A DNA stretch of 64,000 bases from Cyanobacteria bacterium REEB459 (GCA_018970085.1 JAGWXD010000011.1:1-64000); one strand, 5' to 3'; numbered from the stretch's first letter, positions 1-8,781 are shown. Notes: generated from the sequence alone by a model not told the origin. Numbers and translations: made by a program.

Positions 1-383
1 TGATACGTATATCCCGGTGAGCACGGTGATATCATCGGCGGCGCGGGCATAGGCCTCGTTAGCACTCAACAGCAGGCAACACTTTTCTAGATAAGGACTC
101 CACTGGGTCCGAGGTTTAACCTCAAGCCGTTGGCTCTGGCGGGGAGTTAGGCTGAGCCGTCCGACGATGCTTTGGAGTTGTCGTGGGCGACCCTGGTTCG
201 TGCCGCTGCTTGTGCGGATAAAAAATTTCCGATCTCTGGCCCCACGTGAGTCAATAGGTGGTCGCGAACCGCGACTTCAATCCCAGCTAGCGTCTTGACT
301 TGCTCGGGGGCCGTCTCATCGTAGAGTAACTCGGCTAAGGCTAGGGCATGGGCTTTGATTTGAGCTTCCTTGGCGGCATCCAT
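1..383 (-). pseudogene. ISKra4-family transposase, N-terminal part, frameshifted
   Basis: The first 78 codons (383 down to 147) resemble the N-terminus of cyanobacterial ISKra4 transposases, with the ALAELLYDETAPEQ and HVGPEIGNFL motifs. A TAA at 149-147 ends this frame. The next frame continues the same protein family without a gap: LTPRQSQRLEVKPR, then YLEKCCLLLSANEAYARAAD, to position 1. Moving between the two needs a -1 shift somewhere around 150-185. That is either a one-base deletion that kills the transposase or a programmed frameshift, which some members of this family are thought to use. No classical slippery heptamer is obvious, though a short CCAAAG lies nearby. The catalytic core would lie outside the window. 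Confidence 0.7.
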
Positions 384-480
384 CCTGTCAGCTCTCCTCA
401 GAGAGAGTACTTAGAGACTAAGGCTTTTACCCTTAATCTGCACTAAGCATTTGTACTCGTTGCATAACTGGGATGCACCC
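1..480 (-). mobile_element. ISKra4-family insertion sequence, one end, partial
   Basis: The element contains a transposase reading leftwards and running off the window. Its right end is best placed at about 470-480, where the strand carrying the transposase begins GGGTGCATCCC. Just beyond, at 481, coding sequence of a CHASE2 protein starts abruptly, so the element appears to have inserted into that gene and removed or displaced its 5' half. About 100 bp separate the end from the transposase start, which is reasonable for the family. The other end and any target duplication are outside the window. The exact terminal base is inferred, not proven. Confidence 0.65.
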
Positions 481-1499
481 GGCGGCTAAGAACTTGATTG
501 TGATTAAAAAGGTCTATGCTGAGGGGGAAGGTGAAGTTCCTGCTCCCCCGGGGGTAGAGCCGCAGCGGGTGGGCTTTAACGACCTACCCACCGATGTCGA
601 CAAGGTGATTCGTCGTAGTCTCCTCTACGTGCGCCGGTCCCAGGATCATTCCTTTGGGTTGCGGGTAACCCTGGCGGATCAGGCCCGTCGGGGCAAGCCC
701 TTGGCGGTACGGACCGACGACCAGCACCTTTACCTGGGGGATATTCCCCTCAAGGCCCTGGGGGACCATGATGGTGGCTATCAGGCGGAGGATAGTTCCG
801 GCTATCAGATCTTGATGCGCTACTCCGATCGCCAGACTACCCCCCGCTCCCTCTCCCTTAGTCAGGTCCTCAGCGGTCAGTTTGACCCTGGCTGGATCAG
901 CGGCAACATCGTGCTGATCGGTAGCATTGCCCCCAGCCTGAAGGACCAGTTTTCTACCCCCTTTAGTTTTGGTCAAGGCGATCAACTCACCATGCCAGGG
1001 GTGATGGTCCACGCCGAAATCATCAGTCAGCTACTTAACCTGATCGCCGGTGAAGCCGCCCTGTACCGTTTCCTTCCCCCCTGGGCCGAGGGACTGTGGC
1101 TGCTGGTGTGGTGTTTAGGGGCCGGGGCCCTCACCTAGACCGTCCAACGACCGGAGTTATTACTGGGGGGGATGCTGGGAATTTTGGTGATCATCAGTGG
1201 GGCGGGGTGGGTGGGGGTTAACCACCTGGTCTGGCTGCCCATGGCGGAACCGATGCTGGGGTTCCTGGGCACCGCGGCCATTGTCACTATCTACAAGCTG
1301 GTCTACCGCAGTAAGCACGACCCCCTGACCGGGCTGGCTAATCGTGAAGCCTTGATCACCATGATTCAGAGGGCCCTACACCAGGCGGCTTCCCAACCAG
1401 TGATTACGGTGTTTATGGGCATCGATCGCTTTAAGGTGATCAATGAAAGCCTGGGCCATCAGGCGGGGGACCAGGTGCTGCGGGCGATCGTCTATACTT
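481..1499 (+). pseudogene. CHASE2-GGDEF sensor diguanylate cyclase, broken
   Basis: This is a remnant of a membrane-bound sensor with an extracytoplasmic CHASE2 domain and a cytoplasmic GGDEF (diguanylate cyclase) domain. The visible CHASE2 half includes GWISGNIVLIGS and the typical closing segment with PGVMVHAEIISQLL, followed by membrane segments at about 1080-1290. It then enters a GGDEF start, DPLTGLANREAL and DRFKVINESLGHQAGDQVL. The gene is damaged in three ways: its 5' end is cut by the insertion sequence, an amber TAG interrupts the frame at 1136-1138 while the same frame continues afterwards, and it ends at 1499 before reaching the GG(D/E)EF signature. It therefore cannot make cyclic di-GMP. 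Confidence 0.8.
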
Positions 1500-1643
1500 A
1501 AGGAATGGACCTATAGCTCTCGACAAAACACCGAAAGCCTCTGGCCAGGATTAGAGCCAATGCCAGAGCAGGGGTGTCGGGCCTGTCTATGGTTAAATCA
1601 TCACTGGGACTGTTCTTCAGATTTTCTATTCTCGATTATTGCC

Positions 1644-2408
1644 ATGGTCCTCTCTTCACCCCCCTCCACCAGTTCGCTTCAGGTTACCTGGCAAGCCTTA
1701 CCCGATGAGTTTCTATTACCGGATGACCCCGTGGAAAATTTGCAGCAGCCGGCGTTGGCGGCGGCCCTCAGCGATGCCCTAAATCAGGCTGGTCGCGTCC
1801 CGGCTGAGGCTCTAATGGGGACTAATTTTGCCCTTGTAGCCACCGTTAACGGCAAAACGATTGTTAAAGCCCCCGATTGGTTCTATATTCCCTTCGCCCA
1901 TCCTATTGATGCCCAGGTCATTCGCCGCAGCTATACCCCCTATCTACAGGGGGATGGGGTGGCGGTGGTGATGGAATTTTTATCTGAGACGGAAGGCGGG
2001 GAGCTCTCGGTGCGATCCACCGTCCCCTACGGTAAGCTCTATTTCTACGAGCAAATCCTGCAGGTACCGGTCTACGTTACCTTTGATCCCTATGTGCCTA
2101 GTCTAGAGGTACGGTGCTTAGATCAGGGGCGCTATCAATTGCAGACCAGTGATGCCCACGGTCGTTTCTGGTTGCCTCCTCTAGACCTGGGGTTAGGGAT
2201 CTGGTCAGGCACCTATCAGCAATTGACGGGTCATTGGTTACGCTGGTGGGATGGGGCCGGTGAGCTCTTGCCCTGGAGTTCGGAACAGGCCGAGCAAGAG
2301 CGCCAACGGGCTGAGCAAGAGCGCCAACGGGCCGAGCAAGAGCGCCAACGAGCCGAGCGGCTGGCGGCAGTTCTGCGCGATCGCGGTATTGACCCCGATC
2401 TCCTTTGA
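1644..2408 (+). CDS. Uma2 family (DUF820) endonuclease-like protein
   Basis: This 254-residue protein belongs to the Uma2/DUF820 family, a restriction-endonuclease-like (PD-(D/E)XK) fold present in many copies in cyanobacteria; the biological role is unknown. Visible hallmarks are LPDDPVENLQQP near the N-terminus, KAPDWFY and VVMEFLSETEGGEL carrying the expected acidic residues, YGKLYFYEQILQVP, and the LWSSEQ-like linker. The C-terminus is a short coiled coil of three seven-residue units (AEQERQR) encoded by 21-bp tandem repeats at 2289-2351. I chose the ATG at 1644 because homologous sequence starts there; the frame is open further upstream but that part is not family-like. It is convergent with polA. 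Confidence 0.85.
   Translation: MVLSSPPSTSSLQVTWQALPDEFLLPDDPVENLQQPALAAALSDALNQAGRVPAEALMGTNFALVATVNGKTIVKAPDWFYIPFAHPIDAQVIRRSYTPYLQGDGVAVVMEFLSETEGGELSVRSTVPYGKLYFYEQILQVPVYVTFDPYVPSLEVRCLDQGRYQLQTSDAHGRFWLPPLDLGLGIWSGTYQQLTGHWLRWWDGAGELLPWSSEQAEQERQRAEQERQRAEQERQRAERLAAVLRDRGIDPDLL
2289..2351 (+). repeat. Three tandem 21-bp repeats inside the Uma2 gene
   Basis: Three consecutive 21-bp units, nearly identical, with unit starts at 2289, 2310 and 2331, encode the heptad AEQERQR. A fourth partial unit follows at 2352. Repeats of this kind at the 3' end of Uma2 genes are prone to slippage and would change only the coiled-coil length. Confidence 0.9.
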
Positions 2409-2549
2409 CTGACTCTTTTCCTACGGTTGCCATTCTGAGCAGCCCAGGATTGACTAACCCGGCGGAAGTTCCTAATTTCGCGATGGAGTCTATGGCCTGG
2501 GTCATAGCCAGCGATGGCAACATGGTTGAGCCCAAGCATGGCACAACTA

Positions 2550-5444
2550 TCACTTGGCCTCCATCCAGTTGGGGCCAGCCTTAGCCTCCACCTGCAGGGG
2601 CACGGTAAGGCGAACGGCGGTGGCCATGGTCTGGGTAATCAGGGGTTGGAGTTCAGGCCATTCCGTGGGTGGCACCTCCAACACCAGTTCGTCGTGCACC
2701 TGTAGCAGTAGTTTGGCGGCGTAGCCCCGCAGCTGCTGGTAGAGGCGCACCATGGCAATTTTAATAATGTCAGCGCTGGAGCCCTGGATCGGCGCATTGG
2801 CAGCGGCCCGCAGTAAACCGGCATCGTAGCCATTGGAGCGGAGCCGGTCTAGGTCGATAGTGTCAGGGTCCTGGCCCCGCAGCGATCGCAGCTTGGCATC
2901 AGTAAAGTTAAAGTACCGCCGCCGCCCCTGAATGGTTTCCACGTAGCCCTGGGTCAGGGCCAGCCGCTGGGTCTGCTGCAGGTACTCAAATACCCTGGGA
3001 TAGCGCTGGTAGTAGCGATCGATAAAGCCCTTTGCCTCACTACGGCTCACCCCCACCTCCCGGGCGAAGCGCACCGCCCCCATACCGTAGATGATGCCAA
3101 AGTTAATCACCTTACCCAAGCGGCGCTCCTCTGGAGTAATCTCCTCCTTCTCCAGCAGTAACCGGGCGGTGAGGGCATGGACATCCTGGTTGTGGTTGTA
3201 GGCCTCCACCAGCACCGGCTCACCACTAAGGTGGGCGAGGATGCGTAGTTCAATCTGGGAATAGTCCGCCGCCACCAGGTGCCACCCCGGGGCCGGCATG
3301 AAGGCAGCCCGAATCTGGCGACTAAAGGCGGTGCGGATGGGAATATTTTGCAGGTTGGGGTTCGAGGAGGACAGCCGCCCCGTGGCGGTCACCGCCTGGT
3401 TAAAGTCGGTATGCAGCCGCTGGGTATCGGCCCGCACCAGGGCCGGCAGGGCATCCACGTAGGTGGACTTGAGCTTGGCCAGGGTGCGGTGCTCCAGCAC
3501 CAGATCCACCACCGGATGGTCCCCCTGCAGGTTTTCCAGGGTGGCGGCATCGGTGGAGTAGGTGCCGGACTTGTTACGTCGAGACTTGCGGGTATCCAGG
3601 CCGAGCCGGTCAAATAACAACTCACTCAGCTGTTTCGGTGACCCCAGGTTAAAGGTTTCCCCGGCGGCAGCGTAGGCCGCCTGCTCCAACCGCTCCAGGT
3701 TCGCCTGCAGTTGCTGGGAAAAGCGGGCCAGGTAGGCCCGGTCAATGGCGATGCCCTGGTATTCCATGGCCGCTAGCACCGGTTCCAGGGGCAGCTCCAC
3801 CTGCTCGAATAAAGCTTGCAAAGCAGGGGCCTGGGCTAGCTCCGCCCGCAGTATCGCCACCAGGCGGTAGGTGGTGTGGACATCGGCACCACAGTAGTGG
3901 GCGGCGGCGGCGATGTCCACGGCGGCAATGGTCTGGCCCTTAGGCACCAGATCACCGTAGCTCTGGGTGGTGAGGTGGAGGTGGCGCTGGGTCAGGTCCG
4001 TGAGGTTGTGGCTGGTTTCTGGGTTGAGCACGTAGCTGGCCAGCATCGGGTCAAACACCACCCCCTGCAGGTGCAGGCCCTGCTGGCGCAGCACCAGGCG
4101 ATCGTACTTGGCATTTTGTAGCGCCTTGGGGTAGCGATCGCTCTCCAGCACCGGCGCCAGGGCCGCCACCACCAGGGCCAGGGGGAGTTGTTCCCCCTGC
4201 TGGTGACCCACCGGGATATAGGCCACCTCCCCTGGCCCCGGCCCCCAGGCACAGCCAATCCCCACCAGGGCCGCCGCCATCGGGTCCAGGCTGGTGGTTT
4301 CCGTATCCCAGGCCACGGGCTGGGTGGGGTCGGTGTGGGTGGAGAGGATATCCAGTAGCTCATAGAGCTGGGCTGCGGTGGTGATGATCTGGGGGGTCAG
4401 GGCCACCGCTGGCAAGCTTGGCAGCGGCTCAGGCGTGCTGGCGGTCGCTGTCTCTACCTGGGCGGCGGTGGCCGGGCTCGCCGATCCTCCGAAGGCCAGC
4501 TGTAGCTTATCCAGCCGCTGGATAAAGTGCTGAAACTCCAGCTTCTGCAGGGCCGGCACCACCCGTTGGGGGTCAAAACCCTGCAACCGACAACCCTCCA
4601 GGTCCGTCTCCAGATCGACATCGGTGACAATGGTGGCCATGAAGCGAGAATGGAAGGCGGACTCCCGCCCCTCCTGGAGCTTTTTCTGGTTGGCCCCCTT
4701 AATCTTGTCCAGGTTGGCGTAGAGGCTGTCCAGGTCGCCAAATTCCTGTAGTAGCTTCACCGCGGTTTTGGCGCCAATCCCCCGCACGCCGGGAATATTG
4801 TCGGAACTATCGCCACAGAGGGCCTTGTAGTCCACCACCTGGGCCGGGGCAATCGCTAACTTGGCCTCCACCTCCGGTCGCCTAAACTCCTGGGCCAGGC
4901 CATTTTTGCCCCCCTTGGCGAACGCATTGCCCAGGTGCAGCACCGTCACCTGGCCCTGGTCATCGATCAGCTGGAAGAGATCCTGATCGCCGCTGAGGAT
5001 TTTCACCCGAAAGCCAGCCTGGCGGGCCCGGGTGGCCAGGGTACCAATCACGTCATCGGCCTCAAAGCCCGGGGCGGTGTAGAGATTCAAGCCAAAGGCG
5101 GTGAGTAGCTCCTGGAGATTGTGCACATCCTCTAGGAACCCCTCCGGAGTCTCCGGGCGACCATCCTTGTAGCGCTCATCCGCCACATGGCGAAAGGTGG
5201 GCTGGGCCAGGTCAAAGGCGACGGCGGCATACTGGGGTTTTTCCGCCTCGATCATGTCCAGCAGGGACTTGAGAAAGCCGTAGCACACACTGGTGGGAAT
5301 GCCGGTGGATGTGCGCAGCCCCCCTTCGGCATTTTTAGCAAAGGCGTAGTAGGCGCGGAAGGCCAGGGAATGGCCATCCACCAGCATCAGGGTAGGGGGG
5401 TCGGCCAGCAGGGGAGGGGCGGTCACGGCAGCAGTTAGGGGCAA
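2550..5444 (-). CDS. polA: DNA polymerase I
   Basis: This 964-residue polymerase serves gap filling, Okazaki fragment processing and repair synthesis. The N-terminal 5'-3' exonuclease domain begins with LVDGHSLAFRAYYA and contains GDQDLFQL and GDSSDNIPGV. The middle 3'-5' proofreading domain looks catalytically intact: WDTETTS (ExoI), NAKYDRLVL (ExoII) and YCGADVHTTYRL (ExoIII). The C-terminal polymerase domain has motif A DYSQIELRI, motif B RRLGKVINFGIIYG and motif C VHDELVLEV. About 20 residues precede the usual start motif; an internal methionine just before LVDGHS is an alternative start. The gene is convergent with Uma2 on its 3' side. Confidence 0.97.
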   Translation of the reverse strand: MPLTAAVTAPPLLADPPTLMLVDGHSLAFRAYYAFAKNAEGGLRTSTGIPTSVCYGFLKSLLDMIEAEKPQYAAVAFDLAQPTFRHVADERYKDGRPETPEGFLEDVHNLQELLTAFGLNLYTAPGFEADDVIGTLATRARQAGFRVKILSGDQDLFQLIDDQGQVTVLHLGNAFAKGGKNGLAQEFRRPEVEAKLAIAPAQVVDYKALCGDSSDNIPGVRGIGAKTAVKLLQEFGDLDSLYANLDKIKGANQKKLQEGRESAFHSRFMATIVTDVDLETDLEGCRLQGFDPQRVVPALQKLEFQHFIQRLDKLQLAFGGSASPATAAQVETATASTPEPLPSLPAVALTPQIITTAAQLYELLDILSTHTDPTQPVAWDTETTSLDPMAAALVGIGCAWGPGPGEVAYIPVGHQQGEQLPLALVVAALAPVLESDRYPKALQNAKYDRLVLRQQGLHLQGVVFDPMLASYVLNPETSHNLTDLTQRHLHLTTQSYGDLVPKGQTIAAVDIAAAAHYCGADVHTTYRLVAILRAELAQAPALQALFEQVELPLEPVLAAMEYQGIAIDRAYLARFSQQLQANLERLEQAAYAAAGETFNLGSPKQLSELLFDRLGLDTRKSRRNKSGTYSTDAATLENLQGDHPVVDLVLEHRTLAKLKSTYVDALPALVRADTQRLHTDFNQAVTATGRLSSSNPNLQNIPIRTAFSRQIRAAFMPAPGWHLVAADYSQIELRILAHLSGEPVLVEAYNHNQDVHALTARLLLEKEEITPEERRLGKVINFGIIYGMGAVRFAREVGVSRSEAKGFIDRYYQRYPRVFEYLQQTQRLALTQGYVETIQGRRRYFNFTDAKLRSLRGQDPDTIDLDRLRSNGYDAGLLRAAANAPIQGSSADIIKIAMVRLYQQLRGYAAKLLLQVHDELVLEVPPTEWPELQPLITQTMATAVRLTVPLQVEAKAGPNWMEAK

Positions 5445-5490
5445 GGGGGTAAGGGGTTATGCTATCCAGCTGAGGCCGGGGCGTCAAGGG

Positions 5491-6522
5491 TCAGGGGCGG
5501 GCCAGGGCGGGCACCTGGAGCAGGCCGGTGAGCAGGGCGCTGGGGGGTTGGCCATGGGGCCAGGCGAAGGCGTGGCGAAAGGCCGCCTCCTGACAGCGCT
5601 GTAGCCCGGCAAAGTCGATCACATCGTGGGTCAGCAGGTTTTCGTACTCAAAGGGCAGGCGAACGTTGTGGAGGCCGGCATTGTCGGTGCAGATGGCGAT
5701 ATCTACCCCCGCCTCAAAGCAGCGATCGAAGACCGCCTTGAGCTGGTGAATCTCCTGCAGGGTGCCGGTCTTCAGGTAGGTGGTGGGGCACACCTCCAGG
5801 CATTGGCCCCGGGCCGCCACCTGGGGCAGGAGCTCGGGGTGGTGCAGGGGAATTTGGATGCCGTGGCCAATCCGTTGCAGGTAGGGGAGCAACTGGGGGT
5901 AGCAGCCATCCCGGGTTTCGTAGAGGTGGCCGGTGGTGTTTAGCCCCAGCGCCTGGGCCCGCTGGTAGAGTTGCAGAAAGTCCTCCAGGCGATCGCCGTA
6001 CTGGCGATCGCCCCCCGCCACATCGATACCGCAAACGTACTGGGGGTACTGGGCCGCCAGGTCAAGGATGGCCTGGTTCACCGCCTGGGGCAGTTGGGAG
6101 TGGAGGCAGAGCAGTTGGCGGGTGACGATGGGGTACTCTGGCTGTTGGCTGGCCCGACCGACGATCTCCACAATCTCCGCCATGGCATCGATGCGCTGGG
6201 CCTGGGAGAGGTGATCGGGGGTGCGCAGGTAGGGGGTGTAACGCAACTCCAGGTAGGCCAGGTTTTCAAAAATATAGGCCCCCCGCATCAGGCGGTAGAT
6301 AAAGTAGGGCAGGGCCTCCCGGGTCTGGACGCTCTCCACCAGGGTGTGCAGCTCCAGGTACTCCGCCAGGCTATGGCGGGGGCGGGTATAAAAGGCCTCA
6401 AAGGCACCATAGTCGGCAAATTGATCGGATAGATCCGGGCGATTGCGTTGAAAGTAACGCCACAGCACCCGAGGCACCACGGAGCCCCCCAGGTGGCGGT
6501 GCAGTTCAGCGTATAGGCTCAT
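5491..6522 (-). CDS. Adenosine deaminase family protein
   Basis: This 343-residue enzyme of the adenosine/AMP deaminase superfamily hydrolyses the amino group of adenosine or a related purine in a metal-dependent TIM barrel. Visible motifs are LHRHLGGS (the metal-binding HxH at the N-terminus, normally HxHLxG), TTGHLYE, RIGHGIQI, and ICTDNAGLHN where the SxDDP-like motif of classical Ada lies. The departures from canonical motifs leave open a substrate other than adenosine. The ATG at 6522 was preferred to longer frames because AGGTGA lies just before it and family similarity begins there. It lies 46 bp beyond the start of polA on the same strand, so it may be co-transcribed with polA. Confidence 0.8.
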   Translation of the reverse strand: MSLYAELHRHLGGSVVPRVLWRYFQRNRPDLSDQFADYGAFEAFYTRPRHSLAEYLELHTLVESVQTREALPYFIYRLMRGAYIFENLAYLELRYTPYLRTPDHLSQAQRIDAMAEIVEIVGRASQQPEYPIVTRQLLCLHSQLPQAVNQAILDLAAQYPQYVCGIDVAGGDRQYGDRLEDFLQLYQRAQALGLNTTGHLYETRDGCYPQLLPYLQRIGHGIQIPLHHPELLPQVAARGQCLEVCPTTYLKTGTLQEIHQLKAVFDRCFEAGVDIAICTDNAGLHNVRLPFEYENLLTHDVIDFAGLQRCQEAAFRHAFAWPHGQPPSALLTGLLQVPALARP

Positions 6523-6673
6523 GGTCACCTCATCTTTGCAAGTCATTATAGCCCACCCCGCCGGGCCCGGGGTGGTACGGCAGCATACCAGAGGAGACGC
6601 ACGGGCGGGCAACGTCCTCTGCCTCTCATGGTCTAGCAAGATTTAAGTGAGCAATAAAGCTCTCCCCGTTCCC

Positions 6674-6994
6674 CTATCCTTCCGTCTCCCCTGCTGGTCT
6701 CAACCCATCACTGTAAGGCTGATAGAGCACTAGTCCGCTGTCGTCGGTTCTACCCCCTAGAGCCCGTAGCTGGGCCATCAACTGCTGGGAACGAGCCCTT
6801 TCTCGCTGAGCCAGATCCGCCGCCGCCCGATCCACCGTCTCAAGGGTAGGCACCAATTGGCCATGGGACAGCAAGCCCCTCTTAAAAAAGCACAGGACTA
6901 CAAGCTGAAACCACTGCCAAGCGCGATCAGTCGCCCACCCTTTAACCCCTTCGGCGAGATTCAGGGCGGCGGCACCCCCTGGGCAAGATTTCCC
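6674..6994 (-). pseudogene. Unrecognised gene remnant with coiled-coil C-terminus
   Basis: On the minus strand the frame is open from 6994 to a stop at 6674, but no ATG or GTG opens it; only a TTG at 6874 could start a 66-residue peptide. The translation has a tryptophan- and leucine-rich stretch (AWQWFQLVVLCFFKRGLL) followed by a charged segment ending QLMAQLRALGG, like the C-terminal tails of Uma2 or Rpn-type proteins of cyanobacteria. I read it as the 3' fragment of such an accessory gene. Function cannot be assigned. Confidence 0.35.
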
Positions 6995-7204
6995 CTAGTT
7001 AAAAACCCAGGAATTGAGTACTCAGTGATCAGCAGTTCGCCTTGCAACCTTTCTGCCCTGACAAGAGTTATCCTCAAGCCACTGGAATCTGACAAAGCGA
7101 AGATAGATAAACCTATCAATCGCTGCTACAGCAGATTTCACTCAGATGACGGGCGGTGCTCCCACCGCCCTTGTTCCCTGGCGATTCAGGAAGGATAGCA
7201 GCCC
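6995..7204. other. Intergenic stretch without recognised gene
   Basis: This continues the space around the remnant at 6674-6994. The only structure I see is the hairpin at 7151-7170. A plus-strand open frame crosses this region but shows no recognisable protein. Confidence 0.5.
7151..7170 (-). terminator. GC-rich hairpin downstream of the 7205 gene
   Basis: Perfect 8-bp arms GGGCGGTG (7151-7158) and CACCGCCC (7163-7170) enclose the loop CTCC. The hairpin sits about 35 bp after the stop of the minus-strand membrane protein gene, where a terminator would be expected. There is no clear T-tract on the minus-strand side; a short TTGTT follows on the plus strand. Confidence 0.45.
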
Positions 7205-7546
7205 TCACGTCCATAGGAAAAAGACCACATAATAAATCGGCGTCAATGCCGGGATCAACCAGGCAAACAAAGCTGCCCCTCCCGCCCCTCTTAAACGCCG
7301 CCGCAGCAACCAATATAATATAGAACCCGCACCATACAAAGCCGGATAAAACACCGTCAAATACAAAAACGTATATCGTTGAATCTCATCGACCCGGCTC
7401 TCGATAGGGGAATCAAAAATAAACAGTGCCCCCATCGATAAAAATGGCCACAGCAGTAAACCCAGACCAAACACCACGGTCAGAATCCACCCCGCCCTAG
7501 CCCCCCTGGAGGCGGTTAGATTGTTTTTAGAGGTATTCCTTTTCAC
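7205..7546 (-). CDS. Small hypothetical membrane protein
   Basis: This is a 113-residue protein with a basic N-terminus and three predicted membrane segments: GWILTVVFGLGLLLWPF at about 19-37, YLTVFYPALYGAGSILYWLL at about 62-82, and ALFAWLIPALTPIYYVVFFLW at the C-terminus. No family is recognised. It lies about 100 bp downstream of the phosphoribulokinase-like gene on the same strand, so co-transcription is possible. The hydrophobic pattern makes it a likely real gene. Confidence 0.6.
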   Translation of the reverse strand: MKRNTSKNNLTASRGARAGWILTVVFGLGLLLWPFLSMGALFIFDSPIESRVDEIQRYTFLYLTVFYPALYGAGSILYWLLRRRLRGAGGAALFAWLIPALTPIYYVVFFLWT

Positions 7547-7648
7547 AGCCTGTGACCAATCCTTACGTACCTGATCACCCTTGATTGGCCATGGCTAGAG
7601 ACAGGGGCCATCCTGAGCCCCAAAAACTCTGCTACCAGCCAGCATACC

Positions 7649-8593
7649 CTACTCAAAAATATTAGCCGCCTTGAGCATGTGGTAGGTAATCAGCAGTTGG
7701 GTCAACGCCAGAGGATAACTTTGCAAGGTTTCCCCCGTTGTCCCGATCACTTTACCAATATCGGTATTGCCTTCAATACTGCAAAATCTGCCCAGATAAG
7801 GAATCTCATTACACAGGGTACGTTCCAGTTCCTGCACCGGTTCCTCCGTAGCATGGCCATCAATTTCTAAAACATCTACGGGTTTACCCATATCTCGGTC
7901 TAGTTCTAATCGCACCGCATCGCTGAGGCTACCGCCATGCTTGCTTTCCAGCAAATGGCTGAAATCAGGGTGAGGAATGGTCGGCCGCATCACCAAACGC
8001 ACATTCAACAGCAGATCATCGCGCTTATTGCTGGCATCGGGAGGATAGAAACTAACAACCACATCGGCCCACTGACGCTGGGGCCGAATAAAGGCTTCCG
8101 AATCCTGCTCCCGGGCCTTGATTTGATCAATCACCTCCTCGGGAGTGTAGCCCCGCTTGCGGGTATCTCGTTTGATTTTCCAATCTGCCCGCAGATCTTC
8201 AGGGGGAGCCAGATAGACTTTGACATCGTAGGCATCCCGACAGACCCGGGTAGAATACCCCAGCAAGCCCTCTACGATTACAAACCGGCGAGGCTGAATA
8301 TATTCTGGGGCGTCAAACTCGCCCGTGGTGTGGTTGTAGATGGGTTTAAGAATAGGTTGGCCAATACGTAGTAAGCCTAGGTGCTGCTGAATAATATCAA
8401 TGTAGTTGCAATCCGGATGCAGGGCCGAAATCCCCATTTCTTTGCGCTGTTTGCGATCGTAACGGTGATAATCATCGGTGCAAATGGTAGTGACCTGATC
8501 TTCTCCCAAAATTTGGGCTATACCCCGGGTTAGGGTGGTTTTACCAGCGGCGCTGTCACCGACTATGCCAAGAATAATAGGACGATTCACCAT
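7649..8593 (-). CDS. Phosphoribulokinase-like P-loop kinase (non-canonical paralogue)
   Basis: This 314-residue member of the phosphoribulokinase/uridine kinase family has Walker A GDSAAGKTT, the family motif CTDDYHRYDRKQRKEMGISAL, YNHTTGEFDAPE, and VIVEGLLGYS in place of the VVEGLHP of the photosynthetic enzyme. The standard cyanobacterial Calvin-cycle enzyme carries a cysteine in the P-loop (GDSGCGKST) that pairs with a cysteine before the DDYH motif for thioredoxin/CP12 control. Here the first is alanine, the second is present, and the C-terminal half diverges. It is therefore probably a paralogue with another substrate or regulation, not the main Prk. The ATG at 8593 is preferred over an upstream GTG because GGAG precedes it. 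Confidence 0.8.
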   Translation of the reverse strand: MVNRPIILGIVGDSAAGKTTLTRGIAQILGEDQVTTICTDDYHRYDRKQRKEMGISALHPDCNYIDIIQQHLGLLRIGQPILKPIYNHTTGEFDAPEYIQPRRFVIVEGLLGYSTRVCRDAYDVKVYLAPPEDLRADWKIKRDTRKRGYTPEEVIDQIKAREQDSEAFIRPQRQWADVVVSFYPPDASNKRDDLLLNVRLVMRPTIPHPDFSHLLESKHGGSLSDAVRLELDRDMGKPVDVLEIDGHATEEPVQELERTLCNEIPYLGRFCSIEGNTDIGKVIGTTGETLQSYPLALTQLLITYHMLKAANIFE

Positions 8594-8740
8594 GGGCCTC
8601 TCCACTGCAACATAACCATCAGTTAATCATTTCATTGTAGAAAGCAATGGTTAACCTCACAAATTTTTATGCTGATATTTGATACCCCCTTGCCCAGCCG
8701 TTGCTTAAGCTGTCCTTAACCCCCGCCGGTGACCGACTGC

Positions 8741-8746
8741 TATAAA
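8741..8746 (+). promoter_or_regulatory. Candidate -10 box of the CNMP-binding gene
   Basis: TATAAA lies 36 bp before the start codon at 8782, in the divergent space between two genes. The -35 region is weak (a TTAACC about 19 bp upstream), so this is only a plausible promoter. Confidence 0.3.
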
Positions 8747-8781
8747 ATTTGCCTGTTATTTAGGGTTTAGGACCTACCACC

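Noticed and set aside
584-1012. A 142-codon open frame antisense to the CHASE2 remnant
   Set aside because: It is the mirror of a GC-rich coding frame and shows no protein-family pattern.
1644-2408. Defence island around the Uma2 nuclease
   Set aside because: Uma2 genes are scattered in many copies in cyanobacteria and no restriction, methylation or abortive-infection partner is adjacent.
2098-2553. Long minus-strand frames with Arg/Trp/Ser repeats
   Set aside because: They are produced by reading the 21-bp heptad repeats of the Uma2 gene on the opposite strand.
6857-7198. A 113-codon plus-strand open frame
   Set aside because: No family motif or ribosome binding site; it overlaps a better minus-strand gene remnant and ends at a hairpin.
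7649-8593. Calling this gene the Calvin-cycle prk
   Set aside because: The redox cysteine of the P-loop is missing and the C-terminal half diverges from the canonical cyanobacterial enzyme.
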